Below, in pieces: positions 14,221 to 25,880 of a DNA stretch of 64,000 nt. The notes under the pieces are model-generated. The model did not search any database, had not been told where the DNA came from, and saw nothing but the letters and a program-made list of their open reading frames with translations. Source of the stretch: Phoenix dactylifera (lineage: Eukaryota; Streptophyta; Magnoliopsida; Arecales; Arecaceae). Position 1 is the first letter of the stretch, and the number at the start of each line of letters is the position of its first letter. A program made the position numbers and the translations under genes. The stretch spans positions 5,087,154-5,151,153 of the forward strand of contig NC_052407.1 of assembly GCF_009389715.1 (NCBI RefSeq). Direction: 5' to 3'.

Positions 14221-14253
14221 AAACTCAAAATAGATCGCAATTTACCACATCTT

Positions 14254-14954
14254 TCACCAGTAAATGTTCTCTTCGCCAACCACGTTCTGTTTCCAAGTGC
14301 CGGAATCTCCTCCCCACTTACCAAACTCCTCCTCGAACTTCTGCTTCCAAAGCTGGTCACTTGACGTCTACTTCCAAAGCTGGTCGCTGCTTCCATTCAA
14401 CACAAACACATTGAATCCTCGCAAGATCGACCCCAGTAAGAAAGTCCAAGATCCGATTTTTAAGCTCGGTGAGAAGGCACATCAAGCTATAAGGTACAGC
14501 CAACCCATTCTTGAAGCAAATTTCGATGAGGAGAGTCCGGGAAAGCTCATCTCTCACGGTCCTCCACAGTTCGAGGATCTCCTTCTCTTCCTTCTTGCTC
14601 ATTCCGTGCATAGATTTAATCAACGGACCGGCGCGCTTCGAGATGTCGAAAGAAACCCGATAGATCCTGGAATCCGTCTGATCCAACAACCCATTGATGG
14701 AAACATTGAACGCGGTGGCGGAGAACGACAGGACGACAGCACTCCCGTTGCTAGGGTTTCCTCCATTGGGGCTAGGATTTCCGCCATTGGAGATGGGTGT
14801 TTTTGAGCTAGGGTTAGGGTTTCGGTGGAAAAGAGCAGAGGGTTTCGGAACGCGGAGCTCCGAGGGATGAGGAGGGGATTTCGTTTCCTGAAAGAGCGGG
14901 AGAAAGGATACGACGGCGTGAGGGGCTCCGTCTCTTTGACTGAAGAATTCATTT
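14254..14954 (-). pseudogene. F-box (SKIP22-like) gene fragment, broken
   Basis: Intact members of this family are SCF ubiquitin-ligase adaptors with an F-box preceded by a PI31-like region. Reading the minus strand from about 14800, one frame gives a stretch with FSATAFNVSINGLLDQTDSR, then an F-box-like run LTELKNRILDFLTGVDLARI ending CVC. Just after that the reading shifts: the 20-nt block encoding SSDQLWK occurs twice in tandem with a stop between the copies (around 14350-14385), then QKFEEEFG continues in that frame to a stop at 14254-14256. The N-terminal part, with its possible ATG near 14954, lies in yet another frame. No introns are seen, so a retrocopy or a truncated duplicate is likely. 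Not expected to make an F-box protein. Confidence 0.65.
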
Positions 14955-15484
14955 TGCGGTTGATTAAACCATAGCCGTTGGATTGATATCTTCTGGATGC
15001 TCTCATTTAAAAGGTTCGATCTGATTAATGAGGCCTAATTCTCGTTATTTTAGAAAAAAAGAATACAATTTCATCTATAATTGTATTAAAAAAACAGAAT
15101 TCTGAATTTTGAATATTTTCTAAAACATCATGTCCATCGGCTTTTTCTATTCAATTTTAAAAAAATAAAAAACTTTTAAACTTTTTTAAAAAGTTATCAA
15201 GTCTCTGCCCATTTGGAGTTCAGCAATAATGGAGACATGGCCAATGAAGAAATCCTTTGGAATTTAGGGTGGAATTAAGGGGATGACATATTTACCCTTC
15301 TTTTCTTATTTAATGATTTCTTATTTTGATCCTCTAATTACAGACTATTGGGAGGGGTTCTTTTATCATGTGGTAAGAGAGAAGGTGTACATGGAGAGTT
15401 AGCTGATTTGATTTATGGAGTTGCTAAGTGGCAAAAGAGAACATGAGGGTAATTAAATGTTAGTAGTCAGTTTCGTTTAGTAGA
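14955..15484. other. AT-rich spacer
   Basis: Nothing recognisable between the F-box remnant and the foldback element. Confidence 0.4.
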
Positions 15485-16226
15485 GCTGTTGGCAGTAGAA
15501 CTTTCGGAAGTAGAATTTTTTGAAATAGAGCTTTTGAAAGTAGAGCTTTTATTAAAAAACTATTTGCTCTTTGATAACTACATTTCTAAAGTTCTATTGA
15601 ACTTTAATATTTGTTTGGTAAACAAACTGAGAAAGTACTTTTGGTATGACAAAATGACCATAAAAATATTACATAATATTACACAGCAGAGCATAATAAA
15701 ATATAATATATATTAATACATAAATAAATAATATAGTATAATATTAGTATAATGTAATATAATATTATTATAATATAGTAATATAATATTGTATGCTATA
15801 GCATAATAATATAACATAATTTGATATTATATAGCATAACATATCAATGTATTATGATATAATGTAAGATAATATTATATTTTTTAAGTATAATACAATA
15901 ATAAAGCTATAAAATATTATAATTATTATCATTATATATTAATAAATATAAAAGAATATTTTTCTGCAATTATAATATTTTATTATGGGTATTTTGATCC
16001 AAAAAGAAAAAAAATAATAAATCAAAACAGCTTTTAGACACATGCTAAAAGTGCTTTTTCGAAAAGGCTTTATTTTCAAGCTTCTTCTAAGAAGTTGTTT
16101 TAGCTTTCTGACAAAGCTAAAATAGCTTTCCGATTTTTTTACTAAACACTCCTATTTCATCCAAAAGTACTTTTGGAGGGTCAGAAAGTGCTTTATGGCC
16201 TACCAAAAGTTCTGCCAAACAGGGTC
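15485..16226. mobile_element. Foldback/MITE-like element with about 20-bp inverted ends and AT-rich core
   Basis: The left end reads CTGTTGGCAGTAGAACTTTC. The right end, read on the other strand, is CTGTTTGGCAGAACTTTTGG; the two match over about 20 bp with small gaps. CTGTTTGG-type ends are common in plant MITEs. The core (15700-15960) is dominated by TAATATAATAT-type words and is likely to fold back on itself. No transposase. Target duplication not resolved. Confidence 0.55.
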
Positions 16227-18230
16227 TCAGTCTTAGCCGGTGCATGTAACTTGCACCCCAAAATATTTTTCTTCAAAATACAAATATAATTGCGTATTAA
16301 AAGTTTCAAGGTTACTTAATCTTAAATTTTCTAATCTTCTATGGTCGCATCAAATATTTGTTAGTGAATGCTACTTAGAACACGAGTCCATTTCAATGGG
16401 GAATTCTCTAGGAATAGTCTTGAAGTGAGAAATATTCACATCAACCAACCATGTAAAACTGAAAATTATATGAATGCTAGGGGAAGACAAGGCATCACCA
16501 AATATTCAAGATTGGAGGAGGCACCTGGGAACATTGATAACAGCTCCTTTTTAAGAAAATGAAGACTAGATAAATTTGGGCCTTGTTTTGATGCCAAACA
16601 ATTGACGGGCCGGACCTAAGATTGAGAGTCTTTTGGATAGACTGCACAAAAGGCCCGGTACAAGAAACCACCTGATGACTGGTAATCGGATTTTAGTTTG
16701 GAACCAAACATTAATCCAACCTTTTCACCAAGAAGGAAAAATTAATCAGAACTAAATACTAGGTTAGGCTTTGTGATGATTTATTCAGATCGAATCCACT
16801 TAGGATGAATGATGGACTACTCATGTGCTGCCTAAAGAGATGGTGGAAGAGTCAATGCAGAGGCAGCCAAGAAAGGTTATCAACATGCAGGATGATGAGA
16901 AGACAATGTCAAAAATTCTTCTTAATGGGAATGTTAAGATAACCTTGCTAAGAGGATAAAAACATTAAGATTTGCATGGAGATGAGTTGAATATAAGATG
17001 TACCAACAAGAAAATTCTATATCGGTTGTACAAATATATATGATTGGCAACCTAAACAAGGCGTGCATGATATACGGTAACCTGCGACTCTTGACACCTT
17101 CACTTTAACTATTCAATTGGTCTTTGGCTCTACCTCCAACCCCGTTGTATTCTGCTGCTTTTTGCTTGCTTTTCTCGATCAAGCATTCCTGTGCTTGGCA
17201 AAGAGGTGCTGCTGTTAGTAAAGCAAGTTAGTTTTGCTCAGTACTAGGTTGATCAAAATAAATTCCAAAAGCCTTAATTAGATTGTAAAAGTTAAAGAGC
17301 ATCATGCAAGGAGGTGGAGTAAGCTAATCTATATATAGCCATTCCACAAAATGGTGGTAATGAATCGGGTTAGGTTAGGTTATTTATGCTTGTTTTTATT
17401 ATACTGTATTATGAAATCTTTATTTTGGAATATCTGTTATTTTTCCTAAATGATGTATTGGTATGAAAAACTTATGCTTGATCCAATAAGATAGGAAAAG
17501 ATTTACTTATTGAGCTGTGTCACTCATATACCTCTTTTTATTTTTTTCTCTCCAGGTAAATAGAATCAGTAGGGACGAAGAATAGTACAGGCTTGGAGTT
17601 CGCGCTAGCAAGCTTGGCAATTTTGTAGTAGAATTTTAGTATTGACTATAAATTTGTAGCTAATGATTTTCTGAATGTTAAGGATGATGGATTTGGTATT
17701 AATGTTGGATTTAGACGCTCTAAGCCAATATTGGTTTTATTTAATGGATGATAAAATAGATATTTAACTGTTATATTTTATTGTAATGGATTTGAAAGTT
17801 AAAAGTAATGTTGGCTTCGTGTTCTCGTGGGCTATACCCCTCAGTAGCACAGCCATGTCATGTTCCGGATCTGGGGCGTAATAGTAGAGATCTGTTGATG
17901 CTTATGGCTTGGTCGGTTGCCGGGTTAGGTGATGGTATGTTTGTATTTTCTTGTTGTTGGATTTGCTGCTTGTTTAATGAGCTGAATGAAATCAGCCGGG
18001 TAAGGAGCAAACAGCTATTATTGAAATCTGAAAGTAATCCTCAATTAGTAGCTGAAAGTACACCTCCTTGCTCCCTAGTTTGGTATGGCTGTTTTTCTCA
18101 ATTGTGGTTTGCTCCAAAGAATGGTTGAGAGGCTGCAGCTGGGCTGGGTCAAGTGGGTATGGGGCTCTTTAGATTGGGTTGGGATGTATGCCGGCTGGGT
18201 GACCACCCCAACTGGGTGTAAATTTGATTC
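16227..18230. other. Spacer; the last part may be LINE-derived
   Basis: No intact gene. The GC-richer part from about 17800 to 18230 directly precedes LINE ORF2 homology and may be the tail of its ORF1, but no nucleic-acid-binding motif is visible to prove it. Confidence 0.35.
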
Positions 18231-19240
18231 ATGATTCTTGTCTCTTGGAGCGTGAGGGGGTCTGGTGCAGCTGAGAGACGGGGAGTTATTAGGGAGTGTC
18301 TCTCCTCATCGGCTTATGATATCATTCTCCTACAGATATTTAAGGTGGCGGACGGCAGTGCTGGTGGTATTCTTATATTGGGACACTACTTGTGAGGACT
18401 CATGCGAGTGTATATTTAGTTCGACATCGGTTATTCGCGGAATAAATCTTGGATACTTTTACAGAGTTAAAGAATCCAAATAATACCTTCCGGCTAGCCA
18501 TTTTGGATGAGATCCTGGGTTGTTACAAATAGTATCAGAGCGGACCCGACACAGAAAGAATATGCGAGGACCCACCAAATACGTGGAGGATCGAAAGATA
18601 GCACTAGATTCTTGGACTTTATTTCCGCCCTTGACTTATTAGATCTTGATCCCAAAGGTCGATGTTTCACTTGGGACTTGGGAGTGACACGAGCGAGCAC
18701 CCCCTTCCATTGCTAGATTTGGTCGGTTTCTTCTCTTTGCTGATTGGGAAGACTTATCCCCTACTAAAATCCAATCTGCCCTTATCAGCGCAGCCTCCGA
18801 CCATGCTCCGACCGCTCTGGATTGCAAAGTCAAAGTTCGAGCTTCCAAAGATTTCATATTTGAATCCTGGAGGATCAAAGAGCCCAATCTTGAAGATATG
18901 CGGTCAGTAATTGGAGAAGCAGGGTGCCCCAACTCAGCAACAGTCTGGGTGGACAATTTGAGAAGACTCAGAACTGCTCCTAGAAAGTGGTCCGTTTCAT
19001 AAGAGATGCAAGTAGAGACTTGAAAAGAAAAATTGCTGCATGACATCGACAGACATTCTTGTTACGAAGGAGGAACAGATTGATCGTTCACTGTCTACAT
19101 TTGATCCTTCATCGATATTTGGAGGAAATTTATCTCAAAGATGAGATTTCCAGGAGGCAGAGAGCAAAAATACTTCCCTTTTTTTCATAAAGTGGCTTCT
19201 GAGAGGAAAAGGAGGAATCCTAATTGTTTCACTCATGAAT
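18231..19240 (+). mobile_element. L1-type LINE remnant, ORF2 endonuclease region
   Basis: A degraded non-LTR retrotransposon. From the ATG at 18231 the translation opens like an APE-type endonuclease (MILVSWSVRGSG, YDIILLQ, then SAGGILILG). After an inserted TRIM-like piece it resumes at about 18590 with RFLDFISALDLLDLDPKGR and CFTWDLG. A later frame gives KIQSALISAASDHAP, holding the SDH signature of the domain's C-terminus, then FIFESWRIKEPNLED. The linker before RT (RYLEEIYLKDEISRRQRAK, FFHKVASERKRRN) runs to about 19240. Frameshifts and stops are many, and no RT domain follows. Dead copy. Confidence 0.7.
18391..18590 (+). mobile_element. TRIM family A fragment (LTR plus primer site) inside the LINE
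   Basis: An LTR-like segment at 18391-18527 starts TGTGAGGACTCATGCGAGTG and ends TTGTTACA. It matches the repeat at 3835 in order and spacing of words (GTATATTTAGTTC, GGCTAGCCATTTTGGATGAG). It is followed by TAGTATCAGAGC at 18530, one base off the initiator tRNA-Met primer site. No second LTR is seen before LINE homology resumes, so the 3' part seems lost. Right border approximate. Confidence 0.6.
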
Positions 19241-19717
19241 GATCTGGAATGGAAATCTTTTAGGACAAGCGGTTTAGAATGTTGGAAGTCTTTAAATAAA
19301 GCTGACAAAATTATTATAGATATGAATCGAGTTGATCATGTCAAAGTGATATTGTGGTCAAAAGATCATAGTGCTATACTAGGCAAGAAGAAAAGCAGGT
19401 TAAACATTAGAATGGACCACCCAAATTACCAACATCATTCCATTACAGATACAGTGAAATCATTGCCCTTAAACCTCCAGGCGCCCCCCCATGTCAAAAC
19501 CCTTCCCCCCATGGCCCAAAAGACGAGTTGCAAACAGTTACAACCACTGGAAAAGGACAGAGACCTGCTCCATTTTAAAGATCTCATGCACCACTAATCT
19601 CAACTACAAACAGCTAATAAAACCACCTACCTCCTTCATCTTCCAGTCCTACTTGCTTTCACTCCCTGTTTCTTCATCAACAACTCTTAAACATGCTGCT
19701 ACCATGATAGCAGAGGT
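19241..19717. other. 3' flank of the AIL gene
   Basis: No gene seen. It should contain the AIL 3' UTR and polyadenylation site on the minus strand. Confidence 0.4.
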
Positions 19718-22700
19718 TTAAGAATCGGTCCAAGCAGCAAACACCGGCATGTGAGACATCGGCATTGTCGTCCTTAGCCCGGTCGATGGAATCCATGAAT
19801 TAACTGGTGTGGAATTAACGAGCCTTGGTGAGGGCTTGGCAAAGAGCATGCAGAGACCACCTCGATCAGGACTCCCTTCCCTGGAGTTGCTCGAGCTAGT
19901 CACCAATGATGATGCATTTGATAGATGAGCATTCCCCAAATTCCCAGAATTATCGATCCCCTGCGCCGAACCCACTGTGTCCATGCCAACCAGACCATGA
20001 AGACTGGTTGAGTAGGATGGGCTTCGAAATGCATCACCACCTGGTATCAGTTGCCCACCATGTTCTTCTGAGATCGGTGATGTTTGATGAGGGGATTGAT
20101 AGAGTGACATCTTCCAATCAGAACCACCACTGCTGTTGTCTTCAGTCAAATTAAGCTCTCTGCTGCTGTTTTGGACCGAAGGAGCATCGTCGCGAGCTTC
20201 TGCATCTTTGTTTTTCCTGGCAAGTTCGCCGGAAAGCAGAGTGCTGCTCGCCATGATCTTTTCGACATCGTATCTTGTTATGTCGAAGTTGGTGACGGCA
20301 TTCACTCCTCGGAATTTAATTGCAGCAATGTCATAAGCCTCAGCTGCTTCCTCTTGAGTACCTGAGAGTTGATCTCGCTTTATGTGAACGAAGGGCGCTA
20401 AATAAACAAGACTCATCTAAACAAATACGCTATAACATGGCCATCATTTTGAAAGGTGAACTTTAAAAAGTTGAATTCACACAGGTCGTCGGAGATACGA
20501 GTGCGTTTCTTTTTGCGTTCACTGTTCCAGGCCTATAAGACGGTCAAACGAGAGCTTTGCAGCTACTGAGATATCAGCCTTATGAAAAGAATGACTAGGG
20601 TTTTAAAAACAAAAGTCTAGCTTGGAAAAAAAAAGCATGCATTGCCAGTAACCACATTCTTCGACAGGACCTCTGAAATTTCAGTATCTTAGATTGGGTG
20701 CAGCATAGCGGTTGGACTTCTAACCTCATAACAAACTCGGAAGGATGTGAGTGGTCACACTTTGATGATAGAAGCATGCATGCAAAACAAAGCATCAAGT
20801 GGTTAAGTGAACCTCAAAAACTTACTGAAGGTTCCAAGATAAAGATCTTTGTTTCCTGAAACCCTCCCAATTCGAGCTTGCCATCTTCCATGCTGGTGGT
20901 GCCTGGAGATGAATAGAAGCAGCAAGTGTATAAAAAATTCTTGAACAAATAAGAAAATGATGTCGTTTAATCATGAATAGCAGCAAGACTAACCTCGTCA
21001 CGCCTCGGTACATAGAAGCTCCTCGTGAGAACCCACTACTTTTTCTGCAACAGAGATGAACATGAAATAAAATATTACAAGCACCAAGCAATATTGGAAG
21101 TGGCCTACAACATAAGGAAAGAACATTTACCTTCTCAAATGAGCAACATATTCTTGCCGACTCATGTTCTTCATTTCCTCGAGTTCTTGTTGATAATCTT
21201 CCAACTGAATGAAAACGATTTCAGACGTGTTTCCAGCAAAAGGGAGTTTAAATTTCTGTAACTAAAAGCCTGTACTGATTCAATCATACCGGGAAGTTGA
21301 TATGTGTGGAAGGTCCCCAGTATTTGAGGGCAGCCAAGTCATAGGCTCTTGCAGCTTTCTCTTCCATGTCATACCCCCCTGGAATCCAGAGAAGAGAGAG
21401 CTGAGTAAAATTTTTCATGTCTTGGAGACAACAAGAATATCCTAAAGAAGAAGAAGAAGATTAAAATAGATAAAAGAGGTAGATAAAGAGAGCGGGGGCT
21501 CACCCAAGTAAACTGCACAAGAAACATAGATTTCATTCATGACATTCCCAGGAAAGAACATGGCAAACCAAATATGATTAAATAGTCAGTTTGTACCATA
21601 GACTGAATATGATAGTTGAAATCATAAGATGGTAGTGGATATAGTTTGTTTGGAAAAAAACCTTGTCTTCCTTTCCTTGTTTGGCCTTCCTTCTTGCAAC
21701 TATTGTCCCACAGATGGGCTTCATACCTACCAGTCCACCTATGCCTGATGCACAAAACCAGAGTCTTTATATGATCATAGAAAAATTTTCTAAAAGAAAA
21801 CAAAATGGTTAGAGCCATCCCACATCACACATAAGCACCAAAAACTTACAAACATATATAGGAAATAAACAACAGCTACGCAAGAGTTTTTATATAAACA
21901 GAGCATTAAAAATATGAAGAGAGATGAACAAAGGAAGTAGGACTGTACTAGAGCAATAAACAATATATAGAAGAAAGAACAAGATCCAATAAGAAAACAA
22001 GCCATCAGCTGTAGAAGAAACTAAGAGCTCCTACATACTGACCTTGTGACACCTCTATACTGAGATGTTCTCTGGCCAAATGTATCGATGGATTTCCTAT
22101 GAACTGGCTGCTTTTGGCCCCCCTTCCCAGTCCCTCTCTTCTTACTTCCATCTAAAGCCATGTAGTCGTTTGCAGGAGGAGGGATATGCTGGGGAGCTGT
22201 GACACAACTGGACTGTGAACCAGGGCTCATGGACAAGCTCAAAGACTGCAAGTCCCCATACCCCATTGCACCAAGAGGACCACCAGATCCCACACCCCCT
22301 TCCTCACCCAGCCCGTTGTTGCCAGCGCTGAAGCTCCTGGTGACCCAGTTCTTCAATCCCGGAATCCCACCACCTCCCATTTGTTCCTCTTCCAGTGGTG
22401 GTTGATACATCTCATGGCCTGTGAGCACAGAGCACATCCCTTCCTGCAATGGCTGGAAGTAAGGAGGAGGGGGCTGCTGCTGCTGCTGTTGGACTTGAAG
22501 GTGCTGCCTATAGGGTTGTTGGAGGAGGTCTAGAGGATGACCTCTGTTGCCCTCAGACTCTGGGTTTTGATGGTAGTACATGCTGTCTAAGCTTAAAGCC
22601 ATTGCTCCCCTGTCACTGTTCCCATACTGATGGGTCCCCATGTTTGGACCACAGCCTAAGAAGTCTTCCAGTTTTGGGAATGGAGATGGCACCATTCCTT

Positions 22701-23112
22701 CACCACATTGAATGAAAATGGAAAAGAATATGGCAAAGTGTTTTAGAGACAGCTGCTTGTTTGAAAGCTGGGAGCAGAAGCTAAACAAAGAAAGGAAGCA
22801 ATGAGACAAACCTTCTTGCTGTGATCTGCTGAGTGCTTCCATGATGCAAAGAGAGCCATCAGACTTGAGTGGCATGGAAGATAGCTGAGAATAGAATCCT
22901 CCGTTCTCTCCAACGCCATAACAAATGCCGGAGCTGCTCAAGTGAGGAGGAGAGAGGAAGAAGTTGCCAGAAGAGACGGCAGCAGGTGCGGGCTGAGATT
23001 GGTGATGATGGCTCTGACTATTTGGCTGCTGGTGTGGGTCAGCAGACACCTCCATGCTCATGTGGGGGGAGAGAGAAAATCCCAACCAGTTATTATTGTT
23101 CATGGACTTCAT
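19718..23112 (-). CDS. AIL5: AINTEGUMENTA-LIKE/PLETHORA transcription factor (AIL5-like), 9 exons, 660 aa
   Basis: Nuclear double-AP2 DNA-binding regulator; the family controls meristem, embryo and organ growth. Exons, all in phase with GT/AG borders: 22812-23112, 22043-22697, 21662-21744, 21504-21512 (9 nt), 21290-21378, 21131-21204, 20994-21044, 20826-20902, 19718-20361. The N-terminus carries the euANT marks [11 protein letters not shown] (residues 7-17), PKLEDFLG and TFGQRTS. AP2-R1 is about 313-379 ([40 protein letters not shown]). The linker ends in [16 protein letters not shown] sequence. AP2-R2 is about 416-475 ([41 protein letters not shown]). A Gln run sits at 170-185. The long Ser-rich tail ends FAAWTDS. 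The family is certain; AIL5 rather than another PLT/BBM paralogue is my best match, because no clear BBM-1 motif is present. Confidence 0.93.
21504..21512 (-). other. AIL5: 9-nt microexon of the AIL gene
   Basis: TTTACTTGG flanked by TGCAG and GTGAG. It supplies most of the VYL residues of AP2-R1 and keeps frame between exons 3 and 5 (phase 1 in, phase 1 out). The same microexon position is known in ANT/AP2 family genes. Gene finders often miss it, giving a false frameshift. Confidence 0.9.
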
Positions 23113-23210
23113 CTTCCTCCCTCACACTACAAAGAAGATTGTAGCAAGACCCAAGGCGAGGCAGCTCAATCATTGGAGAGTACACACTCTAATCATACCC
23201 ATCCCTTCTT

Positions 23211-23274
23211 GATTTCCACCATTTGAGGCTTGGGGTTTTGTGTTCAAACCCCAGTGAGCTCCATGGTGGAAATC
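23211..23274 (-). promoter_or_regulatory. 64-nt hairpin upstream of the AIL start codon
   Basis: Outer arms GATTTCCACCAT (23211-23222) and ATGGTGGAAATC (23263-23274) pair perfectly over 12 bp. Inner arms GGGGTTT (23232-23238) and AAACCCC (23246-23252) pair perfectly around a 7-nt loop, with partial pairing of the GAG..CT / AG..CTC segments between. It lies 99-162 nt 5' of the ATG and, if the TATA candidate at 23623 is used, inside the transcribed leader. It could be a leader structure, a small foldback insertion or a small-RNA precursor; the sequence does not decide. Confidence 0.6.
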
Positions 23275-23622
23275 TGTATGAATATCTGTGTATTTTTCCT
23301 ATGCCTCACAACTCACTGTGGAGGAGCATGGCAAAACCATTGTGGAGAACACTAGTAGTCCCTTTAAACCAAGCAAAAGGAATGAGTTCCCACCAAACAA
23401 ATGCTGGTTAAATTCCCCACCCCCCTGCACTCCATAGGGATCTGTGTTCTGAGAAAGACGATGTCTTTAGCTTTTCTTTCTCTTCGGCACTCCCTGCCCT
23501 TTTCTTAAGCCCCTTAAACCCAACAAAAACCCTCCGTTGAGAAGGCTCATAGGCCGGACAAGGTTGAACCCACAATGGGGTCTTGGCGTGCCTTATGCCC
23601 AGATGGAAAACCTTGGAAAACA

Positions 23623-23632
23623 CATATATAAT
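23623..23632 (-). promoter_or_regulatory. Candidate TATA box for the AIL gene
   Basis: TTATATATG on the minus strand about 510 nt before the ATG. Used as a core promoter, it would give a leader of about 480 nt containing the hairpin at 23211-23274. Only a motif match; such words are common in AT-rich DNA. Confidence 0.3.
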
Positions 23633-23639
23633 GAATGGA

Positions 23640-25119
23640 GCCTTTTCCTTCTCCGCCTTTGCTGACTAGGGGTTCGTTGCCTCTCCTTCTCTGCCTCCTC
23701 ATGCCTGCCATCAAGAGGTGGCTGGTGGCCTGTTGGCCAAAACAGGGTGGCTTTTTTTTCAGTCTCATGGCCATGAGATAGATTCGAGAAACACTGTCCA
23801 ACTAGTCACTTCGCAACAGTTCTAGCTGTGTACTAGCCTGTGCTGCCACTGAAGGATCTAATGAAAAAAAAAAACGTTTTCCGATTCAACTTATGCCAAT
23901 TTAAAATCTTTCCTTCATAAAAAATTCTAAAGCAAACACAAAAGAGAGGAAAAAAAGATAAAGATAGAAGAAGAAAGAGAAGGAAGGAGACTGTATTAAT
24001 GACTTTGATATTGATATTTCATAATAAAGCAATACGGATATAATAGGTACAATGGCGAAAAGGAGCAGAGAAGCTGTTTTTGCTAAATATCACATGTGTA
24101 CAGGTGACAACTGCATGCTTCCCTTCAAGGTTCTGAAAGTAGTCAACAACTGCTTCCAGACAAAAAGTGCAATGTGGGTCAATAGGATGTGCTTCATATA
24201 TTCCATGAATGATGTGGGAGGAGGGCTAAAGAATATTGGAAACGCTCTTGCTATTTCAGAGTCTCAGTATAATTATATTGTCGTGCTGTCTTGTGTTATG
24301 TAAAAGATACAACTTCCACTAAATGATTGGTAAAACAGTATCATTCGAAGCCCATGAGCAAATCATAATTATGAATATCAAGTTTCTTAACAAGATCTGG
24401 CACAGCACCACTGTTTTGTTTTAAAACAAAAAAAAAAAAAATCTTTTGGATATAATGGTACAGAAGTGGAATCCATGCAGTGCGATAGCAAGGAGCCCCT
24501 TTCAGCCTCTTTTAGACCTTGGGTCCTCGAACTATTTTATGGTGTCAATATTATAACGGCTAGTGGTCCATATAAAATGTCTTCTAAAGTCATATGTGGT
24601 GCATGGGAATGTGCATGGTCATCCCAAGACAAAGTCTCTTGAAGAAAATGATTTGGTTTCAGAAAGTATAGGTGGGAATGAAGGGGACTCAGGTACAGCA
24701 TCAAAAACAACTACTACGTATCTTCCCAATCCTCTCTCCCTTTTTTTTTTTCTTTTCGATTACTGTAATGATGATTGAATCCAACAACTACACACCAGTC
24801 CAACACTTTTGCTTGGAGTGATGCCTCCTGAGCTAGGAGCTATGCCTCATCACATTCTACTCCTACCTATCCCTTCTTTCGCTTTCACAGCTCCTCAGAA
24901 GTCCCTTTCAAAGAGGCAGAAATGGTGGCATAGGTTTGATGCTTGCTGTCACCCTTCTCCATCTTCATTGAATCTTGATTTTCTCTTGCATCATTAGCCA
25001 TGTCGCGGAAGTACAAAACAACGCAGTTGGTGAGAGAAAAGAGGACGCATGCCATACAATTGAGCCCTTTGGACTGTAGCTCTATGGACCAGGTAATTAA
25101 TCTTGCCAAATACTTGCTG
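23640..25119. other. Distal promoter region/spacer
   Basis: No gene recognised. Small open frames (for example 24052-24303 on the plus strand) have no family features. Confidence 0.4.
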
Positions 25120-25880
25120 GAGTCCAACTTGGAAGATGGACTACCCCACAAATACAATTAAAGCACCCAAATCCGACAGCAGGCCGGAGCTCATGCAGTC
25201 CGAGTCGAGCTCATGCAAACCGAGCTCAGAAAGCCGAGCTGAGCTCATGCAGGCCGAGCTGACCTCAAAAGGCCGAGCTCGTCGTCCACGTGCTGCGGCC
25301 ACACCTTGTAACAGTCTCACCGCACCATGCTTTGCTTGCCGGTCATGCCACGACATATCAATCAGGGACCATACCCTGCTGCGACTGTCAACCATTAAAT
25401 GAGCATGGTCTCTGCAGTCCTCCAGCCAGCCCAAAATCTCAAGCCATCCACGGCAACTCACTGACTCACTCAACTACGTCTGGTCGCCCACAACAACTCA
25501 TTGATTCATTCAACCCAGTCCAGCCCTCTACGGCAACGCATTAATTCACACGATCACACCCAATTATGACGGTAACTCATTAATTCGCCCAGTCACATCA
25601 CAAGTAACTCTGTATCCCTCCTATAAAAGAGAACTTCTTTCTCTGGGGAGGGAGACTTCTCTTAACTCTGATTTTCTGGCTTGGACTGCTACATACGAAC
25701 TATCTCTCCTTCTCTACAAAAGCCTCCTCTGACTTAAACATTGGAGGGCCGGTGCCGGAAAGCCCGGCCACCAACGTTTTGCAGGTCCCCCAAAGGACGC
25801 AGCCTGCCGACGTACCATCCGCACCGGAGCTCCTCCTTCTTAGCTAATGGTCACCCCTGGGTCCAATTTCCAATAACACA
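25120..25880 (+). mobile_element. Probable solo LTR of a gypsy element
   Basis: A GC-richer island with LTR-like layout: GAGCTCATGCA-type subrepeats at 25185-25260, a TATA box CCTATAAAAGAG at 25620, a pyrimidine-rich start region, then the block ACATTGGAGGGCCGGTGCCGG with TTTTGCAGG at 25780. That block resembles the U5 part of many monocot gypsy LTRs. No internal domain or second LTR is adjacent, hence solo. The borders and target duplication were not resolved. Confidence 0.5.

Noticed and set aside
19718..23112. miR172 target site in the AP2-type gene
   Set aside because: miR172 sites belong to the euAP2 group; none was noticed in the coding exons here and the gene is of the ANT/AIL group.
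22199..23226. Plus-strand open frames opposite AIL exons 1 and 2
   Set aside because: Shadows of the GC-rich minus-strand exons.
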